Notes: generated by a model not told the origin, from the sequence alone. 6,517 bases of DNA from an uncultured Porphyromonadaceae bacterium (GCA_902475285.1 CABRZA010000137.1:1-6517); one strand, 5' to 3'; numbered from the stretch's first letter, positions 1 to 6,368 are shown. Program-made: numbers and translations.

Positions 1-43
1 CCACAGGGAAAAATATCAGAAATGTGATTGAATTGAATAACAT
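1..43 (-). CDS. MBOAT family O-acyltransferase, N-terminal fragment (runs off left edge)
   Basis: An ATG at 43-41 opens a frame that stays open to the window edge and reads MLFNSITFLIFFPV. From memory of the family, this is a near-exact match to the start of membrane-bound O-acyltransferases of the AlgI/DltB type in Bacteroidetes, which typically begin MLFNS(I)xFLIFFP and continue into the first transmembrane helix. Such proteins transfer acyl groups, usually acetyl, across the inner membrane onto exported polysaccharides. A promoter-like -7 element lies 46 bases upstream and a hairpin terminator separates it from the CotH-like gene, so it is probably a new transcription unit. Only 14 codons are visible. 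The family call rests on that N-terminal signature alone; the substrate cannot be told. Confidence 0.75.
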   Translation of the reverse strand, partial: MLFNSITFLIFFPV

Positions 44-89
44 CGGGGGCCTTTTATACTATTATAGGAGGTTTTTTCAAAAGTTTATG

Positions 90-97
90 CAAATATA
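90..97 (-). promoter_or_regulatory. Bacteroidetes-type -7 promoter element for the MBOAT gene
   Basis: On the minus strand these bases read TATATTTG, a full match to the Bacteroidetes sigma-ABfr -7 consensus TAnnTTTG, followed by C. The sequence just upstream is A/T-rich, but no clean TTTG -33 box is seen at the usual 19-21 base spacing. It lies between the upstream hairpin and the ATG at 43, leaving a leader of roughly 40 bases. The consensus match is seen; promoter activity is inferred. Confidence 0.5.
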
Positions 98-136
98 GTA
101 ATTAAAAAACGAAATTCGGGAACGGAGGTAAAATAT

Positions 137-168
137 ATGGAGGGTGGTTTTTTTGACACACCCTCCAT
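137..168 (-). terminator. Rho-independent-like terminator after the CotH-like gene
   Basis: A perfect 10-bp inverted repeat (ATGGAGGGTG at 137-146 and CACCCTCCAT at 159-168) encloses a 12-base loop. It sits 21 bases past the stop codon of the CotH-like gene. On the minus strand the stem is followed by ATATTTTAC, a short U-rich tail. The tail is weaker on the plus strand, so the minus direction is favoured. It would end the envelope operon before the MBOAT promoter. Confidence 0.8.
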
Positions 169-189
169 TTATGTCGTGCAGGATATTTA

Positions 190-1863
190 TTATTGCAGGA
201 GTACTTTTGTGACGGCGTTGCCCTGTCGGCGTATGTAGAGGCCGCTGCCCGGATTGGCGATGCGGAGGCCCTGGAGGGAGTAGTACTCTACGGGGCCCTC
301 GGAGCCGTCGGTGGCAACGTCTTCAACGCCGGAGCCATAATAACCTTCCATGCGGTAGATGCCGCCGGGGGTGAGGACGAAGTCGTCGGTCTGGTTGCCC
401 TTGCCTGAGTGGCCGTTGTTGAAGATGAGGCCCATTTCACCCACGTCGTCGGGCAGTAACGACATATCGTAGGAATAGCTCCAAGTGGGATACTGGTTGA
501 AATTGTCGATGCGTTTGCAGTCGGAGCCGGGCCATTCGCCGAAGGGTGTACCGGCGCTGCACCACGAGAATGCCTTTACGTTGTCCCACGGCGTGGGGTT
601 GTTGTCTTCGAAGTAGACGGTAATTATCTTGTCGGGAGAACTCTGGCCGTAGCGGTTGTTGAGCCACAGCATGCGGTTGCGGAGGTTGCGGTTTATCACT
701 TCGCTCTTTTCCTTGACGTCGTCGTTGCCGTATTCGGGCCAGCGCTCCTTGTCGGTCTTGGCCGCGCGGTCGATGAGGTCGGCGGTAGCGGTGACATAAT
801 CCATAACGTCGTTGATTACGCCGGAGGTGTATAAATCGGCCCATACCTCCTTCACTTTGTCGATGAAGGCCGGGAATTTCACCATCTCGCCTATCCAGGT
901 CTGGTGCCACATGCGGTCTTCGGCTATGGTCTGGGTCTTGGTTGTGGTGATGTTTGAGCTGCCGAAGTCCCATACCGGACCGAAAAACCACTTGCTGCCG
1001 GCACCGAGCTCGCGGTGCATGTAGCAGCTGCCGTGGAACGATTCGTGGTCGTCCATGATTTCCTGTACCAGGAAATAGCGTGCCAGAGCGTCGAGGTCAA
1101 CTTTGTCGGCCCAGGTGCAGTTGTCTTTGTCGGATGCGTAGATTTTGGCGTTGATGTCGGTCATCTCGTCGCGCAACCATGCTTCCTGCTGTGCCGATAG
1201 CACCTCGGGAGTCTTGTAGGTGAAGATGATGTCGTTGTCGCCATTTTCATGGATACGCACATGGGGGTCGGTGTCGTAGTTGTCGATTTCAAGAAGCCAG
1301 CCGCCGGTTATTGCCTCGGGGTCGGTGATATTGTCGGGTTGCTCCACGATGTTCACTCGGTCCTCGTCGACGCGTATGGTTTCGGTGAGGAAGTAAAGGC
1401 CGATGTACTCGCCGTTGAGCACTACTTCGACGGGCTTGTCGGCCGGTGTCCATGCGAGTCCGAAGCGTCGGCTGAGCTCCAGTCCGAGAATGTTGTGCAT
1501 GAAGCCTTCGCGGTCGTCGGCATGGGCGAGGAGGGCATAGTGCTTGCTTTTCTTTGTGCCCATGAGGGCGGCTTTCTTGTCGAGCTTCAGGCGGTAGGGC
1601 TTCTTGTCGAAGCCAGTCCAGGTGTAGTTGCCGCGGCCGCGAATCTGCAGCACGGCGGGCTCGGCGGCGCTGCCTATGGCGTCGATGCCCTCGGCGCCGC
1701 GCGGGTCGAGATAGTAGGTTCCGGCGAGATAGTCTTCCTTCGATACGATGGTCTGGTGGTTCTCGGTGTCGATGTGCAGCACCGGAAGCGTGCCCGACGG
1801 GTCGACGGCCAACACCGTTTGTGTGGCGGCCAAGGCCATCGAGACAATCAGCAATTTGTTCAT
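190..1863 (-). CDS. Secreted CotH-kinase-like protein with C-terminal starch-binding-like module
   Basis: 557 residues. Residues 1-19 form a signal peptide, with cleavage likely after VLA. Residues about 65-405 match the CotH kinase fold (PF08757). RGRGNYTW (75-82) and KKPYRLKL (87-94) are typical of the family, as are NGEYIGLY (150-157), GGWLLEID (187-194), DDHESFHGSCYM (271-282) and GPVWDF (295-300). In characterised CotH, a spore-coat protein kinase, acidic residues in the last two regions bind metal-ATP; D271/D272 and D299 are candidates here by inference. Residues about 412-505 resemble a CBM26-like starch-binding module, with an ITVYFED opening, spaced tryptophans and WPG (444-446). Residues about 511-557 form a short tail containing YYSLQG, GLYIRR and a final TKV, like the type 9-style tails common in Prevotella and Muribaculaceae. 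It lies 55 bases after the porin gene and probably shares its transcript. The protein's substrate is unknown; kinase activity is not shown. Confidence 0.88.
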   Translation of the reverse strand: MNKLLIVSMALAATQTVLAVDPSGTLPVLHIDTENHQTIVSKEDYLAGTYYLDPRGAEGIDAIGSAAEPAVLQIRGRGNYTWTGFDKKPYRLKLDKKAALMGTKKSKHYALLAHADDREGFMHNILGLELSRRFGLAWTPADKPVEVVLNGEYIGLYFLTETIRVDEDRVNIVEQPDNITDPEAITGGWLLEIDNYDTDPHVRIHENGDNDIIFTYKTPEVLSAQQEAWLRDEMTDINAKIYASDKDNCTWADKVDLDALARYFLVQEIMDDHESFHGSCYMHRELGAGSKWFFGPVWDFGSSNITTTKTQTIAEDRMWHQTWIGEMVKFPAFIDKVKEVWADLYTSGVINDVMDYVTATADLIDRAAKTDKERWPEYGNDDVKEKSEVINRNLRNRMLWLNNRYGQSSPDKIITVYFEDNNPTPWDNVKAFSWCSAGTPFGEWPGSDCKRIDNFNQYPTWSYSYDMSLLPDDVGEMGLIFNNGHSGKGNQTDDFVLTPGGIYRMEGYYGSGVEDVATDGSEGPVEYYSLQGLRIANPGSGLYIRRQGNAVTKVLLQ

Positions 1864-1918
1864 AATAAGTCAGGTAGTAAATTTAAGTATGATATAATAT
1901 ATTGGGAAAAGATTCGGA

Positions 1919-3046
1919 TTAGAACCACACCACGAGGCCGGCGACGAGTTTCGAGTTGTCGGTGGCCGATACGTCGATGCTGTGGTTGTAGAAGTACTGC
2001 TCGAAGTTGAGCATGAATTTTGCGCCCACGCCCCGGTAGCTGTAATGTGCCGTGGCACCAACGGTGAGACGCCGGCGTCCGGCAATATCGTTGTCGAGGG
2101 TTCTGTCGGTATTGCGAACACCCGTCGAGGCGTCGGTGAGCCCGTCGAAGCGCAGCTGTGCCGAGAGAGCGTCGGCCATGGGCAGCGTCACGGGCCATCG
2201 CCACGAGGCGAACACGCTGTAGGCGTGCGAAGTGTCGAAGCTGTGCCCTGTGTAGTGGCGCATGATGTATTCGCCTTCGGCGAAGAAGCCGCCGCAGGTC
2301 CACGACAGGCTGGCGTTGAGCATGTTGATGCGCACGGCCATATCGTGAGTTCCGGGAACTCTCGACATGAACGCCACCTCGGGCCTCCACCCTTCCATGC
2401 TTAGGTTCGCCTTGACGCCGTAGGTTAGTGCCGACTGCCACACGTTGTGGTTGGCACGGTCGGTGGCGTTGAACACTCCGCCCTCTATATATAAGGGGAA
2501 ACTTCCGGGAAGTGTATAGCAACCCTTGACACCTACTGAGCGGAGGTTGCCGAAGACGGCCGTCAGCTCCACGTCGGCGAAGTAGTAATCGCGCGGAGCG
2601 CGTGTGGCTGCTGCCGAGAAGGGCACTCTCATTTGCCCGAGCATCACGGCCGCTCCTTTGGCAGGCTTGACGCGAGCATAGGCGTCGAGAAGGCGTATGC
2701 TGCCGGCATCGCAGAAGTCGACCTGCAAGTAGTAGTCGAGTTTGGGGAGCACGGCGCCCGACAGCGACAGGCGCGCGTTGCGCACTATGAAGCGCGAGTG
2801 GCCCGTGGCGGTCGACCACTGGTAGAATCCGCGGAAGGTGCCGTTGACTTTCGGCAGGAAGCTGTATTGCTTGCCCGATGTCGTTTCGGTGCTTGTCGCG
2901 GTGGTTGTTACGGTGGAGTCGCCATCGACCGTGGTTGTCACGGTAGTGACGGTGGTTGTGGTGGTCTTTGCCGCCGTGCATGGCGCGGCCGCTATCGCGA
3001 CGGCTGCCGCGACGGCCTTAATAGTTGTATACCAGCTGGAAGTCAT
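1919..3046 (-). CDS. Porin, OprP/OprO (phosphate-selective porin) family, outer membrane
   Basis: 375 residues. A signal peptide (about 1-26, Ala/Val-rich core) is followed by a Thr-rich stretch at 27-57 and then the barrel. Family hallmarks are PKVNGTFRGFYQW (65-77), RFIVRNARLSLSG (85-97), DYYLQVDF (104-111), LLDAYARVKP (119-128) and LGQMRVPFS (136-144). The last residue is Phe, as expected for BAM-inserted barrels. Known members form outer-membrane channels, some selective for anions; the Bacteroidales versions are mostly uncharacterised, so the solute here is unknown. The ATG at 3046-3044 lies inside the end of the upstream lipoprotein gene, giving a 29-base overlap. No later in-frame ATG, GTG or TTG falls before the signal-peptide core, so this start is well supported and suggests translational coupling. 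Family call is firm; specificity is open. Confidence 0.88.
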   Translation of the reverse strand: MTSSWYTTIKAVAAAVAIAAAPCTAAKTTTTTVTTVTTTVDGDSTVTTTATSTETTSGKQYSFLPKVNGTFRGFYQWSTATGHSRFIVRNARLSLSGAVLPKLDYYLQVDFCDAGSIRLLDAYARVKPAKGAAVMLGQMRVPFSAAATRAPRDYYFADVELTAVFGNLRSVGVKGCYTLPGSFPLYIEGGVFNATDRANHNVWQSALTYGVKANLSMEGWRPEVAFMSRVPGTHDMAVRINMLNASLSWTCGGFFAEGEYIMRHYTGHSFDTSHAYSVFASWRWPVTLPMADALSAQLRFDGLTDASTGVRNTDRTLDNDIAGRRRLTVGATAHYSYRGVGAKFMLNFEQYFYNHSIDVSATDNSKLVAGLVVWF

Positions 3047-4583
3047 CGAGATATAGGGTTGAACCGTTGCCGCCGGTAAAGTAATCGCCGTACTTGCTCG
3101 CCGAGGCAGTCACAAGTATGTAGCGCGGACGTCGGGACGTGGTATTGTAGACTATTTCAAATTCGAAGGGTATGTAAGAGGGCACGGCGTCGGAAACCTC
3201 CATTTTGCCGTAGGCCACCACATCGGAGGCCGATGGGTCGAATAGATGTCGGTCGGAGGGCGACGTGCGGATTTCGAAAGGTTCGGCCGAGTCGATGAGC
3301 GCCACCCACACGATGCTTGTGTCGGGCTGGCCGATGAGTTGCTTGAAGTCGGCCGAAGCATGGCTGATGGGAGCCGGGGTGTACTTGAACTGTCCGCGCA
3401 GCTTCACGGGCCGCTCTTCGAAGGGACGGCCGAAGCTGAGCACGCCGTCGGTGCCTACGGTGCGCAGATAGCTGCCTGCAAAGATGTTGCCGGCGGCGAT
3501 TTTGCCTATTGAGCCTATGCCCACGAAGCGTGTTTCCAGGCGCGCGGCCCAACCGGTGCCGGAGGGGGTGTCGTCGGTGGGTGTGGTGTTCGATTGGCCG
3601 AGGGTGGCCGCGCCCTGGTTGCCGGTGCCCCAGTAGGGTGTGCCGCCTTCGAGCCACGGGCACCACACTTTTTTGTCGAGCCACCAGTTCTCAAAGTCGC
3701 TGTTGGGCAGCTGTGGTGTGGAGCCGGTGGTGAAATCGACGATTTCGCCGTAGATGCCGCCCGATACTACCCGTGCCTGATATGCCGTTTCGGGGCTCAG
3801 GTGGTTCACTTTGGCTGTGAAGCTGCCGCCGTCGACGGTGATGTCGGCCTGCGGTACGACGGTCCACTCCTCGGTGCCGGCAAGACGGTATTCGGCACCG
3901 TGTTCTTCGCCGGCCTCGCCCTGGCCGTTGATCCATGCCACGCCGCTGAAAGCGTCGACGCCGAGTGTGCGCACGGATACCTCAACGCGGTCGACGTAGA
4001 CGGTCCATACTGTCGGGCGTCCGTAGGCCTCCACGGTGATTTCGAACGGCTTGGTGGCGTCGATTGTGCCGCCGTCGGCGATGTCGGGGGTCATTGTCGA
4101 GCCTGTGGGGCCGAGTTTGGCCCGCTCGACGTGTATGGCGTCGAGCTTCTGCGATGCCGCCACATGCACCAATATGCGTCGTGCGGGCACGTCGATGGTG
4201 GTCGTGCCTATCTGCGACGTTACTTCAAAATAGCGTTCGATTTCCTGCACGCCTGTTATCTTCCAAAGGTAGTCCTGATAAAGGCGCAGTATCACCGTGA
4301 AGGGATTGCTCAGGTCGATGGGCGAGCCGAGAGGATTGTCGACTATCGATGCGCCGGGCGAGAGGGTGTAGCCTGTGATTTCGACGGCGGTGATGTCGAC
4401 TTCCTCGGGGAAGTGTATGGTGGCGGTGCGCGCCACGGTGTCGATTATGGTGCCCTGGTCCTGTCCCCTGGCCTCGAGGCTTGTGAAGTTGGGCTGGATG
4501 CGGGGATAGGGTATGTCGTTCTTTATGCAGCCGGCAAGCAGCACGGCGGCAAGAATGCTCAGGATGATAGATGTCTGTCGCAT
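3018..4583 (-). CDS. PCMD-domain (putative carbohydrate metabolism domain) outer-membrane lipoprotein
   Basis: 521 residues. The N-terminus is a lipoprotein signal ending in LAGC, with Cys19 as the lipid-anchored residue, followed by IKNDIPYP, a start seen in many Bacteroidales PCMD proteins. Residues about 38-110 and 118-200 look like two related beta-sandwich repeats. Residues about 205-287 resemble a fibronectin type III domain ending EIVDFTTGS. Residues about 291-521 match the PCMD domain (PF13201): LPNSDFENWW near its start and KYGDYFTGG...LYLDDFQLVY at its end are characteristic. The domain is named for its frequent occurrence near carbohydrate genes and has no proven reaction. The modular build suggests a surface-exposed binding protein, perhaps for glycan, which is inference. 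Its ATG is one base after the stop of the upstream barrel gene, and its 3' end contains the porin start, so it sits in the middle of a tight operon. Confidence 0.9.
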   Translation of the reverse strand: MRQTSIILSILAAVLLAGCIKNDIPYPRIQPNFTSLEARGQDQGTIIDTVARTATIHFPEEVDITAVEITGYTLSPGASIVDNPLGSPIDLSNPFTVILRLYQDYLWKITGVQEIERYFEVTSQIGTTTIDVPARRILVHVAASQKLDAIHVERAKLGPTGSTMTPDIADGGTIDATKPFEITVEAYGRPTVWTVYVDRVEVSVRTLGVDAFSGVAWINGQGEAGEEHGAEYRLAGTEEWTVVPQADITVDGGSFTAKVNHLSPETAYQARVVSGGIYGEIVDFTTGSTPQLPNSDFENWWLDKKVWCPWLEGGTPYWGTGNQGAATLGQSNTTPTDDTPSGTGWAARLETRFVGIGSIGKIAAGNIFAGSYLRTVGTDGVLSFGRPFEERPVKLRGQFKYTPAPISHASADFKQLIGQPDTSIVWVALIDSAEPFEIRTSPSDRHLFDPSASDVVAYGKMEVSDAVPSYIPFEFEIVYNTTSRRPRYILVTASASKYGDYFTGGNGSTLYLDDFQLVYNY

Positions 4584-4584
4584 A

Positions 4585-5421
4585 TTATATTACCACCATC
4601 AGGCCGAAGTTGATATTGAAGATGTTGAAGCGGAAGTTTGCGCCCGATGTCACTCGCGAGCCTTCGTCGACGCCGTCGGTGCTCTGGTCTTCCTTGCGCC
4701 ATTTCAGGCCGAAGACGCCGAACGACACGTTGAACGACATGAAGTCCTGTATGAACACGCATACGCCCGGGCTGAAATTGAGGGCGCCCTGTGTGATGAT
4801 GGTGCGTGTGTCGCGCGGCTCGCCGTTATACAGTCGCTTGAAGCGCGACGAGCCGGCGCCGAAGGCGAGGTCGACTTCGTTGAACACACCGAAGCGGCCG
4901 CTTTTGTCGAGGCCCACATATGCGCGGTAGAAGGTCGACACGGCGAAGCTCTGCTGGTAGTAGCTCACGTCGCGGAGGGTGAAGTTGAGGTCGCTGTCGA
5001 AGTCAACGGCCAGACGCCCGAGGTCGGCCATGCCGCGGGTGTAGTCGAATTTCAGACCCACGGCGTGGTTCGACCGTACGAAATACGAAATGTAGGGTTT
5101 GATGGAGTACATCTTTCCCTTGAAGTCGACGTCTTTGAGCACCGATAGTACCTGTATGTCCTCGGTCTGAAGCTCGCCGTAGCTTGCCGTCACGCCGAAG
5201 CCCCACTTTCCTTTGGGGATGAAGATATAGTTGAGGAGGCCGCGGTCGAAGCGCCCGAGGTTGCGTTCCATGATTGCAATGGGCACGGTGTCGCCGTCGA
5301 CGATTACTTTCTCGACGCTGTCGGGCGAGAATGTGCTGAGCTTCTTGCGTACGATGGTCTGCGCTGTCGCCGTGCCGGCGGCGAAGGCTATGAGGATGAG
5401 CAATGCAAGTATCTTTTTCAT
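4585..5421 (-). CDS. Outer-membrane beta-barrel protein, second of two paralogues
   Basis: 278 residues. A clear signal peptide (1-20, MKK start, hydrophobic core, cleavage after ATA before Gln21) precedes alternating polar and aromatic strands typical of a small barrel of about 8-12 strands. It aligns by eye with the gene just upstream: FIPKGKW (67-73), GRFGVFNEVDLAFGAG (175-190) and the C-terminal ANFRFNIFNINFGLM (261-275) all have close counterparts there. It differs in carrying about 34 extra residues (roughly 31-66) between the mature N-terminus and FIPKGKW. That segment holds VIVDGDTVPIAIMERNLGRF and could be a periplasmic or plug-like extension. It starts 6 bases after the upstream stop and ends one base before the lipoprotein start. 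The precise function is not known; a structural or assembly partner of the lipoprotein is possible. Confidence 0.85.
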   Translation of the reverse strand: MKKILALLILIAFAAGTATAQTIVRKKLSTFSPDSVEKVIVDGDTVPIAIMERNLGRFDRGLLNYIFIPKGKWGFGVTASYGELQTEDIQVLSVLKDVDFKGKMYSIKPYISYFVRSNHAVGLKFDYTRGMADLGRLAVDFDSDLNFTLRDVSYYQQSFAVSTFYRAYVGLDKSGRFGVFNEVDLAFGAGSSRFKRLYNGEPRDTRTIITQGALNFSPGVCVFIQDFMSFNVSFGVFGLKWRKEDQSTDGVDEGSRVTSGANFRFNIFNINFGLMVVI

Positions 5422-5427
5422 AGCCCG

Positions 5428-6177
5428 TCAGATATAGAACATCACCCCGAAGGTGATGGAGAAGAGGTTGATTTTGAAGTTGGCCGACTGGTGGTGGTAG
5501 TTGGCCACGTAAATTTGGTCGGTCACGGCGGTGTTGTGGGTGTAGTTGAAGCCCAGTACGCCAACATTTACTTCGATGGCTGAGTAGTTGGATAGGAACA
5601 CGCTCACGCCCGGAGCTATGCCTACGTTGAACTGGAAGTTGCGCTGATAGGTGCCCGTGAGGTCGTTGCCCGAGCCGCTGCATATTTTCGACTGGCCGCC
5701 GCCCATCTGGAGCTGCACCTCGGTGAAGAGCCCGAATCGGGTGCTGCGTCCGAGACTTATGTAGTTGCGGAAGAGGGCCGTGCCGAGGTAGCTGTGGCTT
5801 ATCTGGTAGAGGTTGTCGATGTTGTAGTCGGTCTCGCTGTCGAGCACAATGTCGGCACTGTTGAGGCGCGTGCGGCTGCGGGAGTAGGAGAAACGGCCGC
5901 CGGCGGCAAGGTTGTCCTTGAAGCAGAACATCACCGTGGGGCTCACCTTGAAGGAGTAGGTGTCGCCGTTGAGTTTCTCAAAAATGAGAAACTGGTAGTT
6001 GTCCTGGTCCGACTGGGAGTAGTTGATGCTCACGCCTGCTATCCATGCACCCTTTGGCACGAACGACACCTGCTCGAGCTTGCGTTTGAACACTTCCTGC
6101 CCCTGTGCCGTAAGGCCGGCCAGGCACAGCAGAAGACACCCTAAAAGTGCCGTCAATCTTGGCGATGATATGTTCAA
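5428..6177 (-). CDS. Outer-membrane beta-barrel protein, first of two paralogues (TTG start proposed)
   Basis: 249 residues from the proposed start. No in-frame ATG exists before the signal peptide. The frame can be extended to a TTG at 6276, but that codon is part of a TAnnTTTG -7 element (6274-6281) and would not be transcribed. The TTG at 6177-6175 follows an A-rich stretch and yields MNISSPRLTALLG and a proper signal peptide with likely cleavage near residues 24-26. A GTG at 6261 is possible but would add a long non-signal extension. The mature part begins QEVFKRK and continues FVPKGAW (39-45). It has RFGLFTEVQLQMGGG (147-161) and ends in ANFKINLFSITFGVMFYI, an aromatic-rich terminal strand. 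It is a paralogue of the next gene, with a 6-base gap between them, and is the first gene of the operon. The family is unnamed to me beyond porin-like or OMP_b-brl type. Confidence 0.82.
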   Translation of the reverse strand: MNISSPRLTALLGCLLLCLAGLTAQGQEVFKRKLEQVSFVPKGAWIAGVSINYSQSDQDNYQFLIFEKLNGDTYSFKVSPTVMFCFKDNLAAGGRFSYSRSRTRLNSADIVLDSETDYNIDNLYQISHSYLGTALFRNYISLGRSTRFGLFTEVQLQMGGGQSKICSGSGNDLTGTYQRNFQFNVGIAPGVSVFLSNYSAIEVNVGVLGFNYTHNTAVTDQIYVANYHHQSANFKINLFSITFGVMFYI

Positions 6178-6267
6178 TTTGTTGAGACTTAATGTGTTTA
6201 TAATGACCGGAGCACCGGAGCTTAATTCACACCGGCTGGTAGAGGCCGGGGTGGCCGTCACGGTTTC
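6178..6267 (-). other. GC-rich 5' leader of the operon with an 8-bp tandem repeat
   Basis: The region between the presumed transcription start and the TTG contains ACCGGAGC twice in direct tandem (6206-6221, plus-strand reading), a further ACCGG at 6231, and a CCGGC/GCCGG inverted repeat within 6232-6249. The RNA could fold into one or more short hairpins. I do not recognise a known riboswitch or leader family here. Confidence 0.35.
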
Positions 6268-6273
6268 AAGCGT

Positions 6274-6281
6274 CAAAATTA
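6274..6281 (-). promoter_or_regulatory. Bacteroidetes-type -7 promoter element for the envelope operon
   Basis: The minus strand reads TAATTTTG, a full match to TAnnTTTG. A CTTG at 6308-6305 lies 23 bases upstream and could be an imperfect -33 box, though the spacing is longer than usual. It would give a leader of about 90 bases before the TTG at 6177. It is the only good -7 match ahead of the first gene. Confidence 0.55.
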
Positions 6282-6324
6282 CAAAAAATTATCCATATAC
6301 GCTGCAAGTTTGGCCGACATTGTG

Positions 6325-6332
6325 TATTTTTG
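6325..6332 (+). promoter_or_regulatory. Possible plus-strand -7 promoter element
   Basis: TATTTTTG followed by CAC fits the TAnnTTTG(C) form common in Bacteroidales promoters. The -33 region is poor: GCTG at 6301-6304 has the right 20-base spacing but only half the consensus. If active, it would be divergent from the envelope operon and transcribe the 10-mer repeat and the short frame at the right edge. Confidence 0.4.
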
Positions 6333-6336
6333 CACT

Positions 6337-6368
6337 CGCAAAACGACGCAAAACGACGCAAAACGACG
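6337..6368. repeat. Three tandem copies of a 10-mer
   Basis: GCAAAACGAC occurs three times without mismatch (6338-6347, 6348-6357, 6358-6367), and one flanking base on each side keeps the period. The 10-base unit is close to one helical turn, so each copy presents the same face of the DNA. The array starts 5 bases after the plus-strand -7 match. It could be an operator array, part of an RNA leader, or a chance slippage repeat. Confidence 0.85.

Noticed and set aside
1864..1918. Internal promoter before the CotH-like gene (TAAATTTA on the minus strand with TTTT 21 bases upstream)
   Set aside because: The -7 match lacks the final G and sits only about 14 bases from the ATG. The A/T-rich gap may still hold a weak promoter, but the evidence is too thin to list.
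1249..2010. Long plus-strand open frame (253 codons) opposite the CotH-like gene start
   Set aside because: It is antisense to a gene with clear family motifs, has unusual Val/Gly/Ala-rich composition, and arises from the G/C-rich third codon positions of the real gene.
1860..2981. Minus-strand frame of 373 codons overlapping the porin
   Set aside because: It is Arg/His/Gln-rich shadow translation in another frame; the porin frame has the signal peptide, family motifs and C-terminal Phe.
3594..4613. Long plus-strand open frame (339 codons) opposite the PCMD lipoprotein gene
   Set aside because: Same cause: mirror frame of a strongly biased coding strand. It is Cys/Ala/Gly/Val-rich, shows no recognisable domain, and spans a real gene boundary.
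6126..6141. LLGC in the first barrel protein as a lipoprotein lipobox
   Set aside because: The hydrophobic stretch before that Cys is too short and Leu at -2 is atypical; the hydrophobic core continues through it to a normal signal-peptidase I type site.
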